Shown piece after piece: positions 10,601-18,600 of a DNA stretch of 34,497 nucleotides (position 1 is its first letter; every line of letters begins with the position of its first letter). The translations under genes were made by a program, and so were the position numbers. The stretch is taken from the NCBI GenBank assembly GCA_015232705.1, contig JADFZD010000004.1:1-34497 (forward strand), in the 5' to 3' direction. Source of the DNA: Magnetococcales bacterium. GTDB lineage: Bacteria > Pseudomonadota > Magnetococcia > Magnetococcales > Magnetaquicoccaceae. A model generated the notes under the pieces. That model worked only from the letters and a program-made list of their open reading frames with translations. It made no database searches and was not told the DNA's origin.

Positions 10601-10888
10601 ATCCGCCCAGATCGCCGCTCGCAGATCCTCATGGTCGATGCGCCCCTCGGCGAACAATGCCCGAAAGCGCTCCGCAGGCAGATAGCCATAAATGCCGGTA
10701 TAGTGGCGCGCCTTGGCCAGCGCCGTGGCAAAATCGTGCTTCTGAAAGCCATGCAGGGTGTTGTGATGGACGAAATCCCGAATCGACGCCTGACCCGGAA
10801 CCAGATGTTCCAGATGGTGGATGGCCGCCTCGATTCTCTCGCGACCACTCATGGGCCTGTCCTGGTCATGGGAAGGGGGGTGCGCCAT
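7616..10888 (-). CDS. dabA: DUF2309 family protein, DabA-like (inorganic carbon transport)
   Basis: 1090 aa. Contains [15 protein letters not shown] and [27 protein letters not shown], corresponding to the beta-carbonic-anhydrase-like Cys/Asp...His/Cys set of DabA. Confidence 0.9.
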   Translation of the reverse strand: [1090 protein letters not shown]

Positions 10889-10898
10889 GCGCGTACCT

Positions 10899-12356
10899 CT
10901 ACAGACGTGCGGCGAACAGATCGCCGAATCGGTTGAGGGATGCCTCCATCAGATTCAGCAAGGGCGCGGGCAAAAAACCCAACAGCACGATACCCGCCGC
11001 AAGTATGCCGGCAGCGGCCAACTCCAGGCGTCCCATGGGGGTGATGACCGGCAGTTTGGGCTGTTCGGGTCCGGTGCACAGACACCCGACGGTACGCACC
11101 GCATAGGCAGCGCTCACCAGCATGCCCACCGACACCAGCGCCGCCGGCCAGCCCCAGCGTTGCAAACCGGCGAGCATCACATGCAACTCAGCGATGAAAC
11201 CCGAAGTTCCCGGCACCCCCACCGAGGCCATGAAGGCCAGAGCCACGAAAAAGGCCATGCGCGGCGCAACCCGGATCAGCGAACCGTAGGCGCGGATGTC
11301 GCGGGTATGGGTGCGCTCGTAGAGCAGACCGATGATCAGGAACATCGCTCCAGCGGTCAGGCCATGGGAGACCATCTGCAGCATGGCGCCGGTGATTCCG
11401 TCGTGGTTCAAGGTGGCGATACCGAGCAGTACCACCCCCATGTGGCTGACCGAGGAGTAGGCGATCATCCCCTTGAGATCGATCTGTTTCCAGGCGAGCA
11501 CCCCGCCGTGGATCAGGTTGATGAAGGCCAGGGTGGCCAGGAGTCCCTGGAGGGCCAGTACGGCGTCCGGCAGCATGATGGCGGCGCGGATCAGACCATA
11601 GGAGCCCATTTTCAGCAGCGCGCCGGAGAGCAGGATGCTCACCGGGCTGGGCGCCTCGACATGGGCGAGTGGCAGCCAGCCATGCAGAGGAAAAATCGGC
11701 ATCTTGACCCCGAAGCCGATCAGAAAGCCGGCGAAGATCAGAATCTGATGCTCGGTCGAGAGGCCGCGCAGACCGGCAGCCATCTCCTGCATGAGGAAGG
11801 AGTGGACATGGGAGGCGTCAAAGGCCAACAGCAGGGCGATCAGCATGAAAACCGAGCCGCCCATCGTGTAGAGCACGAAGTTCAAGGCCGCGCGATTGCG
11901 CTGTTTGCCGCCAAAGGTATTGATGAGAAAAAAGAGCGGCAGGAGGGTCAGTTCCCAGAAGATGTAGAAGATCGTCCAATCCTGGGCCATGAAGACCCCG
12001 ATCATGGCGGCCTCCAGGAGCAGCAGCAGAATATGATAGGGCTTGATCCGCTCCCGGATGCCACCCGAAGCGAGGATCGCGACCAGGGAAAGGAGGGCGG
12101 CCAGAAGCAGCATGGGCATGGCGAGGCCATCGACGCCGAGGGCGAAATGGCTTCCGGATTGGGGGCGCCAGAGAGTTTTTTCCAGCAGTTGCAGCTCACC
12201 GTGGGTGGAGACAAAACCAGCCGACAGCCAAAGGGTCATGGCCAGGGTGGCGCTCGCTGCAAGGAGCGCCACGATGCGGGCACGGGCAGCGGGCAACAGG
12301 AGAATGACTCCGGCACCGACCACAGGCAGCAACAGCAGGGTGAGCAGAGGTTTCAT
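10899..12356 (-). CDS. NuoM-like membrane subunit
   Basis: 485 aa. IFWELTLLPLFFLINTFG and FGVKMPIFPLHGWLPLAHVEAPSPVSILLSGALLKMGSYGLIR are close to canonical NuoM motifs. Ends 11 nt upstream of dabA. Confidence 0.9.
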   Translation of the reverse strand: MKPLLTLLLLPVVGAGVILLLPAARARIVALLAASATLAMTLWLSAGFVSTHGELQLLEKTLWRPQSGSHFALGVDGLAMPMLLLAALLSLVAILASGGIRERIKPYHILLLLLEAAMIGVFMAQDWTIFYIFWELTLLPLFFLINTFGGKQRNRAALNFVLYTMGGSVFMLIALLLAFDASHVHSFLMQEMAAGLRGLSTEHQILIFAGFLIGFGVKMPIFPLHGWLPLAHVEAPSPVSILLSGALLKMGSYGLIRAAIMLPDAVLALQGLLATLAFINLIHGGVLAWKQIDLKGMIAYSSVSHMGVVLLGIATLNHDGITGAMLQMVSHGLTAGAMFLIIGLLYERTHTRDIRAYGSLIRVAPRMAFFVALAFMASVGVPGTSGFIAELHVMLAGLQRWGWPAALVSVGMLVSAAYAVRTVGCLCTGPEQPKLPVITPMGRLELAAAGILAAGIVLLGFLPAPLLNLMEASLNRFGDLFAARL

Positions 12357-12454
12357 GAATGACGGGACTGAGGGGTCTTCCCTTCCTGGGGTTCAGGAAC
12401 CACAGGCTCCTGGCGAGATCCAAGGGGGCAACCCTTGGGATTTTTTTTGTTGAC

Positions 12455-12713
12455 GCCTGGATCCGGAAAGCTGATCGCTCCTTGGGAGCCAAGCAATCAC
12501 AAAACAATCATGTGATTTTCCAACCTGCGCGTCAACGGTTCATGCAGGACTTTCCACAAGAAGAGGAGGCCGGTCTCGCATCCGCCTGGATCCAGGAAGC
12601 AGATCGCTCCTCTGGAGCCAGGCAATCACAAAACAATCATGTGATTTTCCAACCTGTGCGTCAACGGTTCACGCAGGACTTTCCACAGGCAGAAGAGGCC
12701 GGTCTCGCATCCG
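12455..12713. repeat. 129-bp direct tandem repeat, two copies
   Basis: GCCTGGATCC...CAATCACAAAACAATCATGTGATTTTCCAACCTG...GGTCTCGCATCC at 12455 and again at 12584. The second copy overlaps the sulP 3' end. Confidence 0.9.
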
Positions 12714-14402
12714 CCCCAAACGATCGTAGATGCTGCCAAGGGCGAGCTGTTCGGTGGCAAAGATGTTGTCGCCACCACCCACGGTTTCGAAGAGTCCGGT
12801 GGCGTGCATCACCTGGAGGATCTGGCGCTTCAGACCCGAGAAGACCATGACGATGCCGTTTTTGTGCAACCGCTCCACCAGATGATGGATCACCTCCTCG
12901 CCCGAGGCATCGAGCTGGTTGATGCCGTCTCCCACCAGCAGCAGAAAACGGGCATCCGGCTTGGCGGCCACGGCGTTGAGGATCATCTCCTCGAAGTAGG
13001 AGACGTTGGCGAAGTAGAGCTGTCCATCGAAGCGGATGACGATGATCTCCGGGTCGGTGGGCAAATTGGGGTGAAAGGCCAAATCGCGGAAGGTGCCATC
13101 CTCGTGAAGACCGAGCAGGGCGACACGCGGACTCATGGTGCGATAGAGAAAAAGGATGATCGCCAGTCCGCCGCCGAAAAAGATCCCCTTGTCCAGATGC
13201 GGGGCAAAACCGAGCGAGGCGATGAAGGTGGCGATGGCGGCGATGCCGTCATGGCGGTTGGCGTGCCAGGCATGGCCGATAGCTTGGAAGTTGATCAGGC
13301 CGACCACGGCCATCATGATCACCGCCGCGAGCACCGCCTCGGGGAGGTGATACAGAAGCGGGGTGAGAAACAGCAGGGTGACCAGCACCATCAGAGAGGT
13401 GAAGACCGAGGCAAAGCCACTTTTGGCCCCGGCATCAAGATTGACCGCCGAGCGCGAGAACGAGCCGGAGGTGGGATAGGATTGGGTGAAAGAGCCGATC
13501 AGATTGCCGAGTCCCTGTCCGATGAGCTCCTGATTGGGATCGATGCTGTCGCGGGTACGGGCAGCCATGGCCTTGGCAATCGAGATGGCCTCCATGAAGC
13601 CGACCAGGGAGATCACCAGGGCGGTTCCGGCCAGGGAGAACATCCGCTCCATGTCAAGGTAGGGCAATGCCACATGGGGCAGGCCTTGCGGAATCGCGCC
13701 GACCACCTTGCCACCCATGGCATCGAAGCCGATCATCCAGCTGACGAGTGTGGAGAGGGCCACGGCGATCAGGACGCTGGGCAGTCCGGGACGTTTTTTC
13801 TTCAAGGTGAACATGATGATAAAAGAGAGCACCCCAAAGGCCAGGGATGGCCAGTGGACCAGGTGGAGCTGTTGCAGCACGCCCCAGATATCGATCAGGA
13901 AGTGTTCGCTGCGTCCCATCTTGACGCCGAAGATCTTGGAGAGTTGCGACAGACCGATGATCAGGGCGGCGGCGTTGGTGAAGCCGAGAATCACCGGGTG
14001 GGAGAGGAAGTTGACCACCACGCCGAGGCGCAGAAGACCAAGAGCCAGTTGCACCACGCCGATCATCAGGGACATGAGGATCGCCAGAGAGACGAATTCG
14101 TTGCTGCCGGGCTGGGCGAACGGCAACAGGGCCGAGGCGGTCAGAAGCGACACCACGGCCACCGGACCGGTGGCCAGCTGTCGCGAGGAGCCGAACAGCG
14201 CTGCCACAGCCCCGGGGAGGAAGGCGGCATAAAGACCGTAATAGGCTGGCAGACCAGCCAGATTGGCATAGGCCATCGATTGCGGGATCAACACCAGGGC
14301 CACGGTGATGCCAGCCACGATATCTGCGCGCAGGGTGTCGAGGCGCATCGGAAACCAGGCCAAAAACGGAAAGATTCGTACCAGTGGTAACATGAATTTC
14401 AA
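12669..14402 (-). CDS. SulP family anion transporter with C-terminal STAS domain
   Basis: 577 aa. N-terminal LRADIVAGITVALVLIPQSMAYANLAGLPAYYGLYAAFLPG and SGSFSRSAVNLDAGAKSG; STAS-like C-terminus IIVIRFDGQLYFANVSYFEE. Confidence 0.9.
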   Translation of the reverse strand: MKFMLPLVRIFPFLAWFPMRLDTLRADIVAGITVALVLIPQSMAYANLAGLPAYYGLYAAFLPGAVAALFGSSRQLATGPVAVVSLLTASALLPFAQPGSNEFVSLAILMSLMIGVVQLALGLLRLGVVVNFLSHPVILGFTNAAALIIGLSQLSKIFGVKMGRSEHFLIDIWGVLQQLHLVHWPSLAFGVLSFIIMFTLKKKRPGLPSVLIAVALSTLVSWMIGFDAMGGKVVGAIPQGLPHVALPYLDMERMFSLAGTALVISLVGFMEAISIAKAMAARTRDSIDPNQELIGQGLGNLIGSFTQSYPTSGSFSRSAVNLDAGAKSGFASVFTSLMVLVTLLFLTPLLYHLPEAVLAAVIMMAVVGLINFQAIGHAWHANRHDGIAAIATFIASLGFAPHLDKGIFFGGGLAIILFLYRTMSPRVALLGLHEDGTFRDLAFHPNLPTDPEIIVIRFDGQLYFANVSYFEEMILNAVAAKPDARFLLLVGDGINQLDASGEEVIHHLVERLHKNGIVMVFSGLKRQILQVMHATGLFETVGGGDNIFATEQLALGSIYDRLGRMRDRPLLPVESPA

Positions 14403-14420
14403 TCCTCGCGCGTTAATTAC

Positions 14421-14532
14421 ACTTTGTCACATTTCAAACTTGTCGATTCGAGTATAATCCGTCATTCTCGCCAATTCTACTTTGTTGCGTTTCAAACATA
14501 TCGTTTCGAGTCGATTCCGTCATTCCTGCCAA
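14421..14532. repeat. Imperfect 58-bp tandem duplication upstream of sulP
   Basis: ACTTTGT...TTTCAAAC..TCG.TTCGAGT...CCGTCATTC at 14421 and 14479. Confidence 0.65.
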
Positions 14533-14908
14533 AGCGGGAATCCAGAATGCAACCTGGCGACATTTGGATTGATGCCATCAGAAAATGATTCAAAATCTTA
14601 TAATTATCGATTGACAGATTGATTTATCCCTTGGCTGTCCGCATGCTTTCATGTCTGTTCAAAAAGGGCATTTGGAAGGGGCAATCAGAACCTTGGATTC
14701 TCGTTTTCGCGGGAATGACATGTCAATTCAAAAAGTCGCGCAATGCAAAATGGTTTCAGTTGAATAGGGCACAATAGAAACCAAGAGGCTGCAGGGCAAT
14801 GACCAGACAGTCGATGCAGGCCTTGGTTGTCCGCCAGATGGCATGGCAATCGAGGAGCGCAGTTCGAATTTCTCCTTGATCGAAGCACCTCACGCGCCAT
14901 CGCGGCGG

Positions 14909-16363
14909 TCAGCGCTCCTCCTCTTCTTCCCCTTCGCGCTTCTTGCGCAACCGCTGATTGAGCGCCTGCCGGGAGATACCCAGATAGGTGGCCGCCATCC
15001 CCTGATTGCCGCCGGCGCGCGCCATCGCCTCGGCGATCAGATCACGCTCGACCTCCTTCAAGGTCGGCAGACGACCGCTCAAACCCCGGAAGATCCCTTC
15101 GACCGAACTATCGATCGCGCCTCCACCCGCAACCACCCCATTGCCGGAGACCGCCCGCAACGCCTTGCGAATCGACTCCAAGGATACCTCACCCCCACTC
15201 CCGCGCGCTACGGCATCAAAAATCAGCGAACGCAATTGCCGAACATTGCCGGGAAAGGAGCCGGATGCCAGCAATGTAAACAGCTGAGGCGTCGCTTCGG
15301 GCACCTCCCGATTCAGACTCCGGGCCGCCTCCACGAGAAAATGACGCGTCAGCGGGGCGATATCCTCGGGACGCTCACGCAAGGGTGGAATCTCCACCCG
15401 ATGCACCTGCAGACGGAAATAGAGATCCGAGCGAAACCGGCCATCGGCCATCATGGCATCCAGATCGCGATGGGTAGCGCACAGGACGCGCGCCTCGCTG
15501 ACCTTGGCGACATCCGAGCCGAGGGGATAGTAGCGGCGCTCCTGCAACAGCCGCAACAGCTTTACCTGGGAAGTCTGGCCCAGATCGCCGATCTCATCGA
15601 GAAACAGCGTGCCACGCCCGGCCTTGGCGATCAATCCGGTGCGGGAGTCATCCGCGCCCGAATAGGCCCCTTTCTTGTGACCGAACAGGGTATCGGAAAA
15701 AAGAGAGTCGTCCAATCCGGCAGCATTGACCGGAACCAATTCGCCACCGCGTCCACTGATGCGATGCAGCGCCTCGGCAATCAGCTCCTTGCCCACACCG
15801 GTCTCGCCCGTGATCAGCACCGGCTCGCCCGTGGAGGCGATCGCCTCCACATAAGCGAACACGGCGCGCATCTTGGGGCTGACGGTGATGATCGCGGCAA
15901 AGGCGTCGGCATGTTCGAGCCGCCCGGTGAGCAGGGATCGCTTCAGCGCGCCCACCTGACGCCGCAGATCCCGCCACTCCAGCGCCTTTTTCACGCAGGC
16001 GACGAAACGGTTCTCCTCCACCGGCTTGATCAGAAAGTCGAACGCGCCATCCTTCATGCACCCTACCGCCGTGGAGACCTCCTCGGTGGCTGTCATGACG
16101 ATCACCGGCGTGTCGGGATGACCCTGAACGATCTGCGGCAACAGCTTGGCCCCACCCAAAGTGGGCATATGCAAATCCAGCACCACGGCGGAGATCTCGC
16201 GTCGCGCCATCAGGGGCAGAAGCTCACGACTCTCCTCCAGGGTGATGATCTCGCCAACCCCCGCTCCGCGCAACATGAGGGAAGCGACCAACAGAATGTC
16301 GGGATCGTCATCGACCAGCACCACCGCCGGATCTTCCATCACCGACAAGGCATTCACGATCAA
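14909..16363 (-). CDS. Sigma54-dependent (NtrC-type) response regulator: receiver, AAA+ and Fis-type HTH
   Basis: Receiver VVLVDDDPDILLVASLML / VVLDLHMPTLGG; Walker A GETGVGKE; Walker B GTLFLDEIGDL; HTH NQGMAATYLGISRQALNQRLRK. Start may be MEDPAVV at about 16339. Confidence 0.9.
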   Translation of the reverse strand: MIVNALSVMEDPAVVLVDDDPDILLVASLMLRGAGVGEIITLEESRELLPLMARREISAVVLDLHMPTLGGAKLLPQIVQGHPDTPVIVMTATEEVSTAVGCMKDGAFDFLIKPVEENRFVACVKKALEWRDLRRQVGALKRSLLTGRLEHADAFAAIITVSPKMRAVFAYVEAIASTGEPVLITGETGVGKELIAEALHRISGRGGELVPVNAAGLDDSLFSDTLFGHKKGAYSGADDSRTGLIAKAGRGTLFLDEIGDLGQTSQVKLLRLLQERRYYPLGSDVAKVSEARVLCATHRDLDAMMADGRFRSDLYFRLQVHRVEIPPLRERPEDIAPLTRHFLVEAARSLNREVPEATPQLFTLLASGSFPGNVRQLRSLIFDAVARGSGGEVSLESIRKALRAVSGNGVVAGGGAIDSSVEGIFRGLSGRLPTLKEVERDLIAEAMARAGGNQGMAATYLGISRQALNQRLRKKREGEEEEER

Positions 16364-16884
16364 TCTCCGAAACGCTCATGTTCAAGGCAAACGGATCGAT
16401 GTCGCAGCGCACGACGCACGACATCACCCCCAGATCGGATGTCCGGCAAACTTGGCTTGCTGACGGGAGAACCCCCTCCCAACCTTGTCATGGACCACTC
16501 TTCAAAATAACGGCGTTCCACGTGATTCGGCATTCCAACCCATGGCGATTCAAGCAGACCAGAGCGCGAAGGAGCAAGGATTTTTTTCCAGAAAAATATC
16601 ACCAAGACGTTTCACGATCCGGAACAGGCCATTTGATCAGGAAAGTTTGACTTCCTCCCTGGCTTGATCGCATGATAATCCGCGATTCATGGGAGAAACT
16701 GCCTGGTGATTCCTTATCCTTGCTGGAGTCACCAATCGCGTGAGGCGAAAAAATTGTGCGCCTCGCACCCCTTTGTGGCGCTTTCGGGCGGGTCATCCAT
16801 CATTCGCATTGGCGGTCCGGCTCTTGTCAGACCGCCTCTTTAGAGTATATCGAACGCCTTATTTATCCAATACGAGGATCGATC

Positions 16885-18513
16885 ATGTTCATCCTGGGCA
16901 TCGGCGGCTTCATGCATGATTACAACTGCGCCATCATCGATGTGAAGGGGCGGCGCGTGGCGATGTTCGAGGCCGAAAGGCTCTCGCGACGCAAGCATCA
17001 TGTCATCCGCGAGGCGGATGATCTGCTCGCCCCGATCGATGTCTGTCTGCAGGCCCTGGATATCGGTCTGCGCCACATCGACGTGGTGGTTTTTGGGCAT
17101 GCCGACCCTTTTCCGTGCAAGGCTTGGCTTAAAGAGCGGATCGGCAGCAAAAAGAAATACATCGAGGCCGATCACCATCTGTGTCACGCGGCAGGCGCCT
17201 TTTTTTCATCGGGATATGATTCAGCAGCCATCGTCACGCTGGATGGTTTTGGCGATGGCGCCAGCGGTCTTCTGGCCCATGGTCGTGGAAACCGCATCGA
17301 GGTTCTGGAGCGTCTGGATGACCAGAACAGCATCGGCCTGGAGTACACCCGTGCCACCTATCATCTGGGGCTGGGCGGCTATGGGGCCGAAGGCAAAACC
17401 CAAGGGTTGGCCCCCTACGGCGAACCGACCCTGTACGATCACTACATGGCGCAGATCGAGATTCTGCCCAGCGGTCTGGTGCGTTTGGGAACTCAACTCC
17501 GCACCGAGGTGTCGCGTCTGGCGGTCGAGGGTGGCTATCTGAACAGCCTTCTGATGAACAACGATTTTCTTGATGAGCACCTCTCCCGGCGCATCGATCC
17601 GGAACCGATCACCCAAGAGCACATGAACCTGGCCGCCAGTGTCCAAAAGATGCTTGAAAGCGTGGCCGGTCGCCTGTGCGACATTGCCCGACAGCGCACC
17701 GGTGAATCCGATCTGGTATTGGGCGGCGGCGTGGTGATGAACTCCTCGTTGAACGGCAAACTGCTGAATGCCGGTTTTCGACGCATCTTCCCGCTGCCCA
17801 TGGCCTCGGACCGGGGCATCGGGCTGGGTGCGGCGCTCTACTATCTGCACCAGGTGCTTGGCGAAGCGCGCTTTTTCAAGCTCGATTCGGTGTTTGCCGG
17901 TCAGGAGTATTCGGACAAACAGGCCGAGGCGGCCATGCGCAAGGCCGGCTTGCGGGTGGTGCGCGACACGGATGTGATCGAAACCGCAGCCCGCACCCTG
18001 GCAGAAGGAAAGATCATCGGCTGGTTTCAGGGCCGCTCGGAGATGGGAGCGCGCGCTCTGGGCAATCGCAGCATTCTGGCCGATCCGCGCCGCGCGGAGA
18101 TGAAAGATATCATCAACGCCCGAGTCAAGCATCGCGAGTGGTTCCGTCCGTTCGCGCCAGTGGCCCTGGCCGAAGATGCACCGGCCTATTTCGCCTATCC
18201 CCCCGAGGTGGCGGATCTGGATTTCATGACCTTCACCACCCCGGCCATGGAACAGGCCAAAAAAGGGTGTCCCGCAGTGGTACATGTGGATGGCACGGCC
18301 CGCTTGCAGGTGCTGCGCACCCAGGATAGTCGTCCCTATGCCGCTCTGATCCGTCGCTTCGGAGAGCTGACAGGGGTGCCGGTGCTGCTCAATACCAGCT
18401 TCAACGATCAGGGTGAGCCGATTGTCGAGAGCCCGGAGGATGCTGTACGCACCTTCATGAAGGCTGACATGGATCTGTTGTGCATCGGCGGCGTGCTGGG
18501 ATACAAGACTTGA
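16885..18513 (+). CDS. NodU/CmcH family carbamoyltransferase
   Basis: MFILGIGGFMHDYNCAIIDVKG, DHHLCHAAGAFFSSGYDSAAIVTLDGFGDG, GWFQGRSEMGARALGNRSILADPR. Start set at 16885 within ORF 16756..18513. Confidence 0.9.
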   Translation: MFILGIGGFMHDYNCAIIDVKGRRVAMFEAERLSRRKHHVIREADDLLAPIDVCLQALDIGLRHIDVVVFGHADPFPCKAWLKERIGSKKKYIEADHHLCHAAGAFFSSGYDSAAIVTLDGFGDGASGLLAHGRGNRIEVLERLDDQNSIGLEYTRATYHLGLGGYGAEGKTQGLAPYGEPTLYDHYMAQIEILPSGLVRLGTQLRTEVSRLAVEGGYLNSLLMNNDFLDEHLSRRIDPEPITQEHMNLAASVQKMLESVAGRLCDIARQRTGESDLVLGGGVVMNSSLNGKLLNAGFRRIFPLPMASDRGIGLGAALYYLHQVLGEARFFKLDSVFAGQEYSDKQAEAAMRKAGLRVVRDTDVIETAARTLAEGKIIGWFQGRSEMGARALGNRSILADPRRAEMKDIINARVKHREWFRPFAPVALAEDAPAYFAYPPEVADLDFMTFTTPAMEQAKKGCPAVVHVDGTARLQVLRTQDSRPYAALIRRFGELTGVPVLLNTSFNDQGEPIVESPEDAVRTFMKADMDLLCIGGVLGYKT

Positions 18514-18600
18514 GTCGGGATGCGTCTCTCCTGCGATCTCTTTTATGACCTTGATGATGTTGAAATGTCACCCTGAACACGATTTCATGGATACCACACG

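Noticed and set aside
12359-12850. 163-aa plus-strand ORF encoding a repeated 43-aa unit
   Set aside because: The periodicity comes from the 129-bp DNA duplication. The ORF overlaps sulP and has no recognisable domain, so it is reported as a DNA repeat, not a protein.
10821-14390. Long plus-strand ORFs (513 and 528 aa) opposite the NuoM-like and sulP genes
   Set aside because: Composition rich in H/Q/G/D and antisense to clear membrane-protein genes; no independent coding evidence.
14401-14908. Possible sigma54 (-24/-12) promoter upstream of sulP
   Set aside because: No site with properly spaced GG and GC was found by eye; GCAA-like matches lacked the -24 element.
14843-16510. 555-aa plus-strand ORF opposite the response regulator
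   Set aside because: Antisense to a gene with full receiver, AAA+ and HTH motifs; composition is artefactual.
16811-16836. GGCGGTC...GACCGCC hairpin before the carbamoyltransferase as a terminator
   Set aside because: Only a 7-bp stem with a 12-nt loop and a weak T tract; no upstream plus-strand gene to terminate.
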